Shown here piece by piece: positions 1 through 7,229 of a DNA stretch of 64,000 nucleotides. Position numbers and translations under genes: made by a program. This DNA is from Bacteroidales bacterium (GTDB taxonomy: Bacteria > Bacteroidota > Bacteroidia > Bacteroidales > WCHB1-69). Position 1 is the stretch's first letter. Each line of letters opens with the position of its first letter. The notes under the pieces were generated by a model. It made no database searches, was not told where the DNA came from, and worked only from the letters and a program-made list of their open reading frames with translations. Where the stretch lies: positions 62,001 to 126,000 of the forward strand of contig JAFZIP010000011.1 of assembly GCA_017554325.1 (NCBI GenBank), given 5' to 3'.

Positions 1-45
1 TTCGCGCCGCAAAAAACAGGAATCACTTTTGTTTATCCCAATATT

Positions 46-903
46 ATGAAAATCATTGACGGTAAGGCTTGTGCCCAGCAGATAAAAGACCAAATCACCA
101 AAGAAGTTGAAATGATTAAGGCCATCGGTTTCCGCGTGCCCAAGTTGGCCATTATCCTTGTCGGCGACCGCCCTGACAGTCTTTCCTACGTGCGCAGCAA
201 GGAGAAAACTTGCAAGTCGTTGGGCATGAACTGTGACACTTATCTGCTGCCTGCCACCACTTCGGAACGGGAGATTATGGATCTCATTGACCGCTTGAAC
301 AATGACCGCTCCGTGGATGCCATCTTGATCCAGTTGCCCTTGCCGGTGCATTATGATAGTGCCAAGATTTTGGATTTCATTGATTATAAAAAAGATGCAG
401 ATGGCTTGCACCTTATGAATGTGGGTTTGTTGCACTTAGGCGAACCATACGTGATGCCTTGTACGCCGAAGGGCATTATCTCATTGCTGGAGACCAACAA
501 CATTGAGGTTGCCGGCAAGCACGCGGTGGTCATCGGGCGCAGCCAACTGGTGGGCGAGCCCACAGCTCAGTTGCTCATCCGACAGAACGCTACCGTTACG
601 CTCTGCCACTCGCACACCAAGAACTTGTCCGACATCACGCGCATTGGCGATATCATCATCACGGCCGCAGGTCATCCTAACCTGCTGAAGCCCGAAGATT
701 TCAAAGAGGGTGCCATTCTCATCGATGTGGCCATCAACCGCACCGACGAAGGGCTGGAGGGCGATGTCTATAGCCCGCGCACAAAAGAAGCCTTGGAGAA
801 ACGCTTGAGCGCGGCCACGCCCGTGCCTGGCGGTGTCGGCCCCATGACCATCGCCATGCTCATGCAGAACGTGCTGGACATGTACAAAATCAAAAATGCA
901 TGA
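46..903 (+). CDS. folD: Bifunctional methylenetetrahydrofolate dehydrogenase / cyclohydrolase
   Basis: Cytoplasmic one-carbon enzyme that oxidises 5,10-methylene-THF to methenyl-THF with NADP and hydrolyses it to 10-formyl-THF, supplying purine and formyl-Met synthesis. The 285-residue length is normal for FolD. Visible landmarks are the catalytic Tyr48-x3-Lys52 pair (SYVRSK), the DADGLH block near residue 118, PCTPKGI, the nucleotide-binding VIGRSQLVGEP segment near 165 and the C-terminal PVPGGVGPMT signature. The ATG at 46 gives the usual N-terminus. It is monocistronic here, converging on the M64 peptidase gene with a hairpin between them. Confidence 0.97.
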   Translation: MKIIDGKACAQQIKDQITKEVEMIKAIGFRVPKLAIILVGDRPDSLSYVRSKEKTCKSLGMNCDTYLLPATTSEREIMDLIDRLNNDRSVDAILIQLPLPVHYDSAKILDFIDYKKDADGLHLMNVGLLHLGEPYVMPCTPKGIISLLETNNIEVAGKHAVVIGRSQLVGEPTAQLLIRQNATVTLCHSHTKNLSDITRIGDIIITAAGHPNLLKPEDFKEGAILIDVAINRTDEGLEGDVYSPRTKEALEKRLSAATPVPGGVGPMTIAMLMQNVLDMYKIKNA

Positions 904-913
904 TGATATGTAA

Positions 914-933
914 GGGCGAATGATTATTCGCCC
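914..933. terminator. Intergenic hairpin between folD and the M64 peptidase gene
   Basis: Perfect 8-bp inverted repeat GGGCGAAT / ATTCGCCC with a 4-nt loop in the short gap between two convergent genes. It lacks a long T-tract, so it is a possible weak or bidirectional terminator, or one of the palindromic repeats that are common in this window. Confidence 0.45.
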
Positions 934-943
934 CTACCACGTA

Positions 944-2227
944 TTACCGCGCGTAATAATCGATTACCTCTTCCAATGTTTTCTTGCACACCGGACAAAA
1001 ATCATTGTACCGGATTTGGTGCATCGTGCAATGTTGGGCGGGACGATAGACACCCTTGGCCACATAGCCGCCGCCTTCATATACACCTAATTGGTCATAT
1101 TCTGGGGTTCCCTTGCCCGTGACAGGTGTGGGAATAGGCGTGTTTTCATCCAACATGTTTTTCCATTTGGAGTCAAAATCCACCAAAGTGGTGAGGTTGG
1201 GTTCCACAGGCTCCACATCGGAAGGGTAGAAATCTTGTACAGATACTTCAGAAGTGTAATACTCGTCTGCCAGACCTCCGATAAGGTGCCCCATCTCGTG
1301 TACAATCACATAATCAGGGTATTCGCCGTGGTTGTAAACCGTGCAGTAGAAATTATAGATTCCGCCGCCGCCGTATTTTTCACTGTTGCAAATAATTACG
1401 ATAGCATCAAACGGGGCATCATCGGCTACATCATACAGATTCCACACGCCTAAACACATCAGATAGCGATCCAAATCCAAAGCATTGTATGCTGTGTTGA
1501 CCAGTGTCTTTTTGTAAATATCGTTTTGCGGTTGTGTAATTCCAGAATCTTCAGAATAGCCTTTGATAGCGCGGATGTTCACCTTGTTTTTCATCTCCTT
1601 ATAGGGTGAGCAGTTCATCACGTAGGAGGCGAAGCGTTTCATGTCTTTTTTAAGCAGTTTGGCATCGCTTTTGGCATATCCGTCAGGGATGAAAAGGATG
1701 TCGATGGCCTTGTCGGGCGTGTTGCCGATGTGCAGGTTCATCGTGGAATAGTTCTTCACCAGCGGCTCTGTCGGGGTTGTGTTAGGGTTGAAATAGCTTT
1801 CGGAAAGCACTGTCCCCAGGCGTTTGCGGTCGTAAGCCGTGAATTTCAGTTTCACTGTGTTCTTTGGGAACGGCACATTCACGGATTCTTCCATGGAGGT
1901 TACTTCGGTTTCGCCCCTTTCGGTGGTGCGGTACTCGGTAAACAGGCATGAGTAGCTGCGGCTGTAGAGCAGTTTGTTGGACACGGAGTCGAACAACTCA
2001 ACCACGATGTCGCCGTACATGTCGGGCTCAATCAGAAACTGGCGCGTGCCGTTCCAAGTGCCACCGGCTGTGAAATGGTCGATTTTCAATGCTTCCTGCG
2101 TCAAATTGCCGATATGAAGATAATTCACTCGCAGGTTCTTATTTTCAAAAAATTGGTCAAAATGCTGGGCAAAGGCCATGCCCAAGAAGAAAACGAGGGT
2201 GAAAAGGGTGCAGAATAATTTTTTCAT
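944..2227 (-). CDS. Secreted M64 family metallopeptidase (IgA-peptidase-like)
   Basis: Predicted exported zinc peptidase of family M64, whose founding member cleaves IgA. A clear signal peptide (MKKLFCTLFTLVFFLGMAFA, then Q) starts the 427-residue protein. An N-terminal beta-rich domain occupies roughly residues 25-170. The catalytic part starts near 170 (DILFIPDGY), and the zinc site HEMGHLIGGLADEYY is near residue 310 (HExxH plus downstream D/E). The C-terminus has a CxxC pair (CPVCKK). Family membership rests on the motif and layout; the substrate cannot be told. No T9SS tail is visible, so it may stay periplasmic or leave by another route. Confidence 0.88.
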   Translation of the reverse strand: MKKLFCTLFTLVFFLGMAFAQHFDQFFENKNLRVNYLHIGNLTQEALKIDHFTAGGTWNGTRQFLIEPDMYGDIVVELFDSVSNKLLYSRSYSCLFTEYRTTERGETEVTSMEESVNVPFPKNTVKLKFTAYDRKRLGTVLSESYFNPNTTPTEPLVKNYSTMNLHIGNTPDKAIDILFIPDGYAKSDAKLLKKDMKRFASYVMNCSPYKEMKNKVNIRAIKGYSEDSGITQPQNDIYKKTLVNTAYNALDLDRYLMCLGVWNLYDVADDAPFDAIVIICNSEKYGGGGIYNFYCTVYNHGEYPDYVIVHEMGHLIGGLADEYYTSEVSVQDFYPSDVEPVEPNLTTLVDFDSKWKNMLDENTPIPTPVTGKGTPEYDQLGVYEGGGYVAKGVYRPAQHCTMHQIRYNDFCPVCKKTLEEVIDYYAR

Positions 2228-2259
2228 TTCTTAAAAGGGTTATGTTTCAATTTTTTTTC

Positions 2260-2267
2260 TATTTTTG
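2260..2267 (+). promoter_or_regulatory. Bacteroidota -7 promoter element for tRNA-Thr
   Basis: TATTTTTG matches the TAnnTTTG element recognised by the Bacteroidota primary sigma factor and lies 14 nt upstream of the tRNA 5' end. Confidence 0.7.
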
Positions 2268-2280
2268 CAGCCTCAAAAAA

Positions 2281-2353
<73 letters not shown>

Positions 2354-2443
2354 CCGACAAGGGACATGAAAGTGCCCCTTTTTTTTATTGCCGGTTGTCC
2401 GTCAGTTTTGGCGACAAAAATACGAAAAACTCCGTTTACACAC

Positions 2444-3820
2444 ATGAATCTCACATTCCGTCCCATACAAATTGAAGATCAATCTTTGTTCCGGCAACAC
2501 TTGCAGGACTATGGGCGTGTGTGCGATCATGTTTTCGCTAATCTCTTTTGCTGGAGGGAATATTATGGCAACCAGTGGGCCGCGTGCGCCGACCGGCTGA
2601 TAATTCGTTCACAGTCCGCTGCAAGCCACAGCCTGCCCAGATACATGATCTATCCCAACATCCACACACCATACTTGCCGCAAATTCTGGAGCAGATTGG
2701 AGAAGATGCCGGAGCGGACGGATATGTCCTGTTGCAACTATCTGATGAAGAGCAGAAAAAGCTTCAGCAACTTTATCCAGATGGCTTTCTGTACGATAAT
2801 CTCCGTTTCAGGGCGGATTATCTGTATGAAACTCGGGCGTTTCAGACTTTCAGCGGGCGGAAATTAGCTGCCAAGCGCAATCATGTCAACAAGTTCAAGT
2901 CGCTGTATTCCTACCATTACGAAACCCTTACATCCAAGCATTTCGATGCGTGTCTGCAACTGTTGCACCAATGGCGTGAGCATTACGCGGGCGACGCAAC
3001 GCATTTGAATATGGAAGAAATAGCTATTCGTCGCTTTTTGGATCATTTTGAAGAATTCGGATTATTGGGCGGCGCGTTGTTTGTGAAGGACGATCTCGTG
3101 GCGTTCACGCTCGGCTCGCCCATCAACAGCCATACCTTCGATATTCATGTGGAGAAGGCCGATGCGCGTTATGAGGGTGTGTTTCCGATGATCAGCCAGC
3201 AGTTTGCATTGCATTTGCCGCCGCAATACACCCACATCAACCGGGAGGAGGATTTGGGGTTGCCTGGCTTACGGCAGTCGAAGTTGTCGTATCAACCATT
3301 GCGGTTGGTGGAGAAGCGTACCGCCCGGCTGGCCGACGATGATTTGCGGGATATTGTGCGGTTGTGGCAGGCCTGTTTCCATGACGAGACAGCGTTTGTG
3401 CACACTTGTTTGTCGCGCTACTATGACCACCGACGCGTGTTCGTGCGCAAGATGGACGGGCGTGTGGTCGCTGTGTGTTTGCTCATCCCCTGTGAGAGCG
3501 AAGTGGGGAGGGTTGGCTATTTGTATGGCATTGCGACGGAGGAGGTGTACCGCCGGCAGGGGTTAGCGGGCGAGGTTATACGCGAGGCGATAGGGTCTGC
3601 GCGGGCGTGCGCCATGGACGCAGTAGCGCTGATCCCGGAGAATGGGGATTTGCGGAGATATTATGAGAAGTTCGGCTTCACGGCGCACGCCCTGCCCGTG
3701 CGGTTCACCAACGACTGCGACTTGGGCACGGGCGAAGTTACGCGCGACATGGCCTCCGTCTTATGGCTGAACGAAGCACACCCGGAGGTCGGGGCATTGA
3801 CACTCACGGCGGAGGAGTGA
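2444..3820 (+). CDS. DUF2156 (LPG-synthetase C-terminal-like) protein fused to a GNAT acetyltransferase domain
   Basis: A two-domain acyltransferase-fold protein of 458 residues. Residues 1-290 resemble DUF2156, the domain of phosphatidylglycerol lysyltransferases, here without the membrane flippase part (landmarks NLTFRPIQIEDQ and an ANLFCWREYY block near residue 30). Residues about 310-450 form a GNAT domain with the acetyl-CoA loop RRQGLAGEV. I chose the ATG at 2444 because earlier in-frame starts lie inside the upstream tRNA. Such fusions occur in Bacteroidales, but the acceptor is not established. It may modify a lipid, peptide or tRNA-derived aminoacyl group. The gene is solitary. Confidence 0.8.
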   Translation: MNLTFRPIQIEDQSLFRQHLQDYGRVCDHVFANLFCWREYYGNQWAACADRLIIRSQSAASHSLPRYMIYPNIHTPYLPQILEQIGEDAGADGYVLLQLSDEEQKKLQQLYPDGFLYDNLRFRADYLYETRAFQTFSGRKLAAKRNHVNKFKSLYSYHYETLTSKHFDACLQLLHQWREHYAGDATHLNMEEIAIRRFLDHFEEFGLLGGALFVKDDLVAFTLGSPINSHTFDIHVEKADARYEGVFPMISQQFALHLPPQYTHINREEDLGLPGLRQSKLSYQPLRLVEKRTARLADDDLRDIVRLWQACFHDETAFVHTCLSRYYDHRRVFVRKMDGRVVAVCLLIPCESEVGRVGYLYGIATEEVYRRQGLAGEVIREAIGSARACAMDAVALIPENGDLRRYYEKFGFTAHALPVRFTNDCDLGTGEVTRDMASVLWLNEAHPEVGALTLTAEE

Positions 3821-3905
3821 AAAGGTGTGTGTTTCCGAAGGAGCCACTATGGACTGGAATAATCAAATAAAATTATTTTAAAAGATAGTGAATAATTTTT
3901 TTAAT

Positions 3906-3952
3906 TATCTTTGCCCCGTTGTTCGCCTCGAAGTCTGAAACGGACGGAAGGG
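3906..3952 (+). repeat. Direct repeat copy A: promoter plus hairpin leader of the ORF6N gene
   Basis: A 47-nt unit that recurs at 4951-4997 with only three mismatches. It begins with a -7 promoter box (TATCTTTG). The following leader can fold as an outer stem CCGTT / AACGG (3916-3920 / 3939-3943) and an inner stem TTCG / CGAA (3922-3925 / 3929-3932), and it ends in a purine-rich GGAAGGG that is 9 nt before an ATG. Two of the three differences from copy B lie in the inner loop, and the third is at the outer stem end. Confidence 0.85.
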
Positions 3953-3961
3953 TGGGCGACT

Positions 3962-4930
3962 ATGAACAACAAAAATATTTTTATAAGAACAACAATTACC
4001 ATGAGACTGGAAGACAAGATTCTATTACAGAAAACGTGTGTTGGTGCAAAAGAAAACAAGGCAGAAGTGTCAATGGCTGAAAGCACCGAGTCCATCGGGG
4101 CGATGATCATGGAATTCCGCGGGCAGCAGGTAATGATTGACCGCGATCTGGCGCGGCTTTATGGGGTGACAACCAGTCGATTGAATGAACAAGTGAAACG
4201 GAATATTGCTAGATTTCCAGAATCTTTTCGATTTCAACTCACTGAATTTGAACGGGATAAGGTTGTCGCAAAATGCGATAACCTACAAGCAATTAAATAT
4301 AGTCCTTCTTTACCGTATGTTTTTACAGAGCAGGGGATCGCCCAGTTGTCATCTGTATTACATTCCCAAAAAGCTATTGAAGTGAGTGTGCGGATAATGA
4401 ATGCATTTGTAGCCATGCGACGATTTTTGATGGTGAATGCAGCTGTATTTCAACGACTGAAGCACATTGAACTTCATCTGTCAGAAACTGATAGACGAAT
4501 AGATGAGGTCTTTCAAAGAATAGACAAGCATTTGACTCCTGCACAAGGCATCTTTTTCGACGGACAGATATTTGATGCGCATCGGTTTGTGAGCGATTTG
4601 ATTCGGAGTGCCAAGCGGCGTATGGTATTGTTCGACAACTATGTGGACGACACGACATTGGCCTTGCTGGACAAGCGTACGGACGGGGTTGAAGCGGTTA
4701 TCTACACAAAGAAGGTCACATCAAACCTCAGTGCCGATGTGCTGAAACACGACATGCAATATCCTCCGATTGAGGTGCATGAGTTCGCGCAGGCGCACGA
4801 CCGGTTCCTTTGCATTGACGACACCGTGTACCATATTGGCGCTTCCCTTAAGGATTTGGGGAAGAAATGGTTCGCCTTCAGCCGAATGGAAATCCAGACC
4901 AGCGCACTATTGGAAAAGATGAAAGAGTAA
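3962..4930 (+). CDS. ORF6N domain protein with C-terminal PLD-like domain
   Basis: Probable DNA-binding accessory protein. The ORF6N domain (related to phage KilA-N/Bro-type domains) covers about residues 50-135, with FRGQQVMIDRDLARLYGV followed by RLNEQVKRN and RFPESFRFQL. A short helical linker with heptad-like character (near 150-185) joins it to a C-terminal domain resembling a degenerate phospholipase D fold with HDRFLCID and YHIGASLKDLG; the catalytic HxK is HxR here. ATG 3962 is preceded by GGAAGGG at 9 nt. An ATG at 4073 (MAESTESIG) would give a length closer to family members and is a real alternative. The gene sits exactly between two direct repeats and is probably accessory DNA. 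Function is unknown; phage, defence or regulatory roles are all possible. Confidence 0.78.
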   Translation: MNNKNIFIRTTITMRLEDKILLQKTCVGAKENKAEVSMAESTESIGAMIMEFRGQQVMIDRDLARLYGVTTSRLNEQVKRNIARFPESFRFQLTEFERDKVVAKCDNLQAIKYSPSLPYVFTEQGIAQLSSVLHSQKAIEVSVRIMNAFVAMRRFLMVNAAVFQRLKHIELHLSETDRRIDEVFQRIDKHLTPAQGIFFDGQIFDAHRFVSDLIRSAKRRMVLFDNYVDDTTLALLDKRTDGVEAVIYTKKVTSNLSADVLKHDMQYPPIEVHEFAQAHDRFLCIDDTVYHIGASLKDLGKKWFAFSRMEIQTSALLEKMKE

Positions 4931-4950
4931 GGTTGTTGATTTTTTTTCAC

Positions 4951-4997
4951 TATCTTTGCCCCGTTGTTCGTCCCGAAGTCTGAAACGGGCGGAAGGG
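4951..4997 (+). repeat. Direct repeat copy B: promoter plus hairpin leader
   Basis: Second copy of the 47-nt unit seen at 3906-3952, 1,045 nt away. It has the -7 box TATCTTTG, an outer stem CCCGTT / AACGGG (4960-4965 / 4984-4989) and an inner stem TTCG / CGAA (4967-4970 / 4974-4977). It is not followed by a second ORF6N gene but by a highly structured region and then a T9SS protein gene. Recombination between copies A and B would delete the ORF6N gene precisely. Confidence 0.85.
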
Positions 4998-5021
4998 GAA
5001 TGACATATTTTATTGAAAAGA

Positions 5022-5181
5022 AAGCGAGTTTTCGCTTATCCGTCTCGGTGAACCTGGACAGTTTACGAATGTTAGTACGGATATCGGGAACCAAGCTTGC
5101 CTGTTGAGTATTTATTGCCAATCAGGTGGGGCTTGTTCTTCAGTATCTTACTAACAGGGAGTCCAGCCCCACCGAGAGGAT
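5022..5181 (+). ncRNA. Candidate structured RNA: small hairpin plus long rod-like fold
   Basis: Read by hand as a nested set of helices. There is a hairpin AAGCGA / TCGCTT (5022-5027 / 5032-5037). It is followed directly by a rod: P1 5038-5050 with 5170-5181 (12 bp, one bulged G), P2 5054-5059 with 5161-5166 (6 bp), P3 5070-5077 with 5149-5156 (8 bp), P4 5080-5084 with 5143-5147 (5 bp), P5 5088-5096 with 5131-5138 (8 bp, one bulged C), P6 5100-5106 with 5119-5126 (7 bp, one bulge), and an apical loop 5107-5118. About 46 of 144 positions per arm set pair in register, which is unlikely by chance. A promoter lies upstream at 4951. It could be an independent small RNA, a cis-regulatory leader of the gene at 5237, or the remnant of an inverted-repeat element. 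I do not recognise a named family; a rod with internal loops recalls 6S RNA only in outline. Confidence 0.6.
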
Positions 5182-5236
5182 GCTGTCGGATTGTAGCTCC
5201 ACTTTCTTTGTGTTTTGTTCTCTGAGAACGGATTTA

Positions 5237-5749
5237 TTGGCAATTAAACATAAAAAGAAGAAGAAAAAGATTACAATTACTATCCTTTTCCTGCTCTGTT
5301 TTGCAGGGGTGGCGTTTGCCCAGTCCGCCATCGTGCCTGTGGGAGGCGATGTCCGGAACAACAACGGTAGCGTCAGCTATACTGTTGGGCAGATAGCAGT
5401 GCAGCGTGCCTCGAACAACGGAGGATCCACTGCCGTGCTGGAAGGTGTTCAGCAACCTTACGAGATCATGACCATAGGTGTGGACGAACTTCCTCAGATT
5501 GTCCTCAATGCTGTAGTCTATCCCAACCCGACGCAAAACCTCGCGCAGCTAAAGCTCAACGGTTATGTGATTCCCGCGGGCGGACTCCGCGCTATCCTGT
5601 ACGACGGCAATGGCAAACAGTTGCAACACATCATCATCACAGAGGACATCACCCCGTTTCAGATCGGGCAATATGCCACGGGAACGTATTATCTCGAATT
5701 GCGGGATGGTAAGCGGGTGTTGAAAACGTTCAAGGTCATCCGCAAATAA
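5237..5749 (+). CDS. Small secreted protein with T9SS type A C-terminal sorting domain
   Basis: Exported protein of about 170 residues: a Lys-rich start, a hydrophobic signal segment (ITITILFLLCFAGVAFA, then Q), a short N-terminal region with SVSYTVGQIAVQ and GVQQPYEI, and from about residue 95 a T9SS sorting domain (VVYPNPTQNLAQLKLNG ... GTYYLELRDGKRVLKTFKV). There is no ATG at the expected place. The frame offers TTG at 5237 or a degenerate ATT at 5243 just before the KHKKK stretch; I chose TTG. The reading frame itself is open and well conserved in character. Family members are short adhesin- or matrix-like proteins of unknown role. It follows the structured RNA candidate and may be controlled by it. 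Confidence 0.72.
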   Translation: MAIKHKKKKKKITITILFLLCFAGVAFAQSAIVPVGGDVRNNNGSVSYTVGQIAVQRASNNGGSTAVLEGVQQPYEIMTIGVDELPQIVLNAVVYPNPTQNLAQLKLNGYVIPAGGLRAILYDGNGKQLQHIIITEDITPFQIGQYATGTYYLELRDGKRVLKTFKVIRK

Positions 5750-5818
5750 CACCACATCCTTGAGCAGTCTCGAAGAGACAAGACGCGCGAAGTGCAACCC
5801 CACACAAGCGCAGTGTAC

Positions 5819-5848
5819 TGCACCCAGGGGTGTCAACCCCTGGGTGCA
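5819..5848. repeat. Palindrome of the CCAGGGGT...ACCCCTGG family
   Basis: Perfect 13-bp inverted repeat with loop GTCA. The inner arms CCAGGGGT / ACCCCTGG recur at 38212-38231 with loop GCAA. Confidence 0.85.
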
Positions 5849-5854
5849 GATATG

Positions 5855-5871
5855 TAACGCCTACGGCGTTA
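5855..5871. repeat. Palindrome TAACGCC-TAC-GGCGTTA
   Basis: 7-bp arms, 3-nt loop. The same arms AACGCC / GGCGTT with loop GTA occur at 6020-6036, about 165 nt away; the loops TAC and GTA are reverse complements, so the two copies are inverted relative to each other. Confidence 0.75.
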
Positions 5872-5917
5872 ATACTGACTGTGTTGGCCTTGACGGAGGA
5901 TGAACCTGTCAACTGTG

Positions 5918-5977
5918 ATTGAGCTTGCGAATGGTGCCTGAGCTTGCCGACGGTGTGACAGAACTTGTCGAAGTAAC
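5918..5977. repeat. Three degenerate GAGCTTGYCGAA units
   Basis: Consecutive units of about 20 nt carry TGAGCTTGCGAATGG, TGAGCTTGCCGACGG and AGAACTTGTCGAAGT. They resemble the widespread dispersed repeat based on CTGAGCTTGTCGAAG. Confidence 0.55.
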
Positions 5978-6019
5978 CGGCAATGCTAAGCAGTTTTAAC
6001 GGTATTCCTGCCACCAGTC

Positions 6020-6036
6020 CAACGCCGTAGGCGTTG
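6020..6036. repeat. Palindrome CAACGCC-GTA-GGCGTTG
   Basis: 7-bp arms with loop GTA; inverted partner of the repeat at 5855-5871. Confidence 0.75.
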
Positions 6037-6096
6037 CAGATTATAGCCAGAGATGTCAATCTCCGGGATTGTGGTATATGATGACCCGTGCGCGTA

Positions 6097-6146
6097 ATCG
6101 CGGCGCGGGAGTTGCGTGCACCGAAGCATAATGTTTGCCCGCCGCG
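6097..6146. repeat. Dispersed GCGGC...GCACCGAAGCAT...GCCGC repeat, copy 1
   Basis: About 50 nt with complementary GC-rich ends (CGCGGCG / CGCCGCG) around the conserved core GCACCGAAGCAT. A second copy is at 38255-38303. In both places a CCAGGGGT palindrome lies upstream, which suggests a composite repeat. Confidence 0.65.
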
Positions 6147-6178
6147 AAATGCCCATCATTATCCACTGGCCCACCACC

Positions 6179-6199
6179 ATTCCGCGCTTTGCGCGGAAT
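6179..6199. repeat. Palindrome ATTCCGCGC-TTT-GCGCGGAAT
   Basis: 9-bp perfect arms with a 3-nt loop, 40 nt beyond the 3' end of the pfkB-family gene. There is no T-tract on either strand, so a terminator role is uncertain. Confidence 0.55.
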
Positions 6200-6238
6200 C
6201 TCCAAGACAGTGGTTGTTTTCAAAGATTATGTAAATTC

Positions 6239-7210
6239 TTACGCAAAAAACTTCTCCCTTACTTCATCCCAAACCTCATCGGGCAACTTGGCGCCCACGT
6301 GCTCGATGACGCGGCCGGCCAAGAAAGCGGCCAGTTCACCAGCCTTTTCAGGAGTGTAGTCGTTCATCAAGCCGTACAGGAATCCGGCGGCGTAAATGTC
6401 GCCAGCGCCGGTGGTATCTACAGCCTTAACAGGGATGACGCCCACCTGCGTGACTTTGCCGTTCATCTTGATGTAGGAACCCTCCTTGCCGACTTTCACG
6501 ATGGCCACAGGGCAATATTGCGACAGCACTTCCAAAGCTTCGCGGCCCTCTTTGCCCGTGAAGGCCTTGGCTTCTTCCTCGTTGGCAAAGATAATATCCA
6601 CATAGTCCGTCAAGAGCATCTTCACGAAGTCGTAGTTGGCCTCGATGATGTTGTAGCTGGCCATGTCCATGGAGATTTTCAAGCCTTTTTCCTTGGCAAT
6701 CTGGCAGACTTTCAGGATGAGGTCGTGGTTGAAAATCAAATAGCCTTCCACATGTATGCAGTCGTATCGATCAAACACGTTGGGATCCAGCTCATCGGGG
6801 GTCATCATGGCGGCGGCGCCCAAGTAGGTGGCGAAGGTGCGCTCGGCATCCTGCGAGATGAAAGTAGTGGCAATGCCCGTGTCGATATCCGATTCAATCA
6901 TGTGCGGGGTCACGTGGAAGCGCTCCATCTCACGGCAGAAAAAGTTGCCCATCTCGTCGTGGCCAATCTTGCCGATATAGCCCGCCGAAGCTCCCAAACG
7001 CGCCAAACCATGTATCGTGTTGGAGGTGGAGCCGCCCGTGGCGCACGACTGTTGCATATTTTTAATTCGCTCGTGCAGCTCTTTCTTCCGCTCCGCATCA
7101 ATCATCACCATGCCGCCCTTGTCCAGGCCATTTTGTTTCAATATTTCATCATTGTCAATATTCAACAAAACATCCACTAAGGCGTTTCCGATTCCTAATA
7201 TCTTTTTCAT
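6239..7210 (-). CDS. PfkB family kinase (adenosine/sugar kinase-like)
   Basis: Ribokinase-fold phosphotransferase of 323 residues, most similar in character to the adenosine-kinase-like branch common in Bacteroidota. N-terminal ILGIGNALVDVLL and the small-molecule lid (ATGGSTSNTIHGLARLG, near residue 60) are present. The C-terminal anion-hole and catalytic motif is DTTGAGDIYAAGFLYG near residue 260, with the catalytic Asp intact. The substrate cannot be fixed from motifs; adenosine, ribose or another nucleoside/sugar is possible. It is last in the minus-strand operon mlaE-mlaF-cvpA-sufE-pfkB (19 nt after sufE). Confidence 0.88.
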   Translation of the reverse strand: MKKILGIGNALVDVLLNIDNDEILKQNGLDKGGMVMIDAERKKELHERIKNMQQSCATGGSTSNTIHGLARLGASAGYIGKIGHDEMGNFFCREMERFHVTPHMIESDIDTGIATTFISQDAERTFATYLGAAAMMTPDELDPNVFDRYDCIHVEGYLIFNHDLILKVCQIAKEKGLKISMDMASYNIIEANYDFVKMLLTDYVDIIFANEEEAKAFTGKEGREALEVLSQYCPVAIVKVGKEGSYIKMNGKVTQVGVIPVKAVDTTGAGDIYAAGFLYGLMNDYTPEKAGELAAFLAGRVIEHVGAKLPDEVWDEVREKFFA

Positions 7211-7229
7211 ATACTATCTTTTTTGAAAA

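Larger units (their letters stand above)
5750..6238. other. Gene-free stretch made of palindromic repeats
   Basis: No convincing gene in about 490 bp. It holds a chain of separate hairpin repeats (5819-5848, 5855-5871, 6020-6036, 6097-6146, 6179-6199) and three degenerate copies of a GAGCTTGYCGAA-type unit (5918-5977). It has the look of a landing site for small repeats between two convergent transcription units. Confidence 0.75.

Noticed and set aside
1-45. A partial gene upstream of folD
   Set aside because: Too short and without recognisable coding content.
5038-5181. Calling the rod 6S RNA
   Set aside because: Only the general rod shape agrees; the conserved promoter-mimic bubble could not be identified by eye.
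6116-7180. A 354-codon open frame antisense to the PfkB-family gene
   Set aside because: The opposite strand has clear kinase motifs and operon context.
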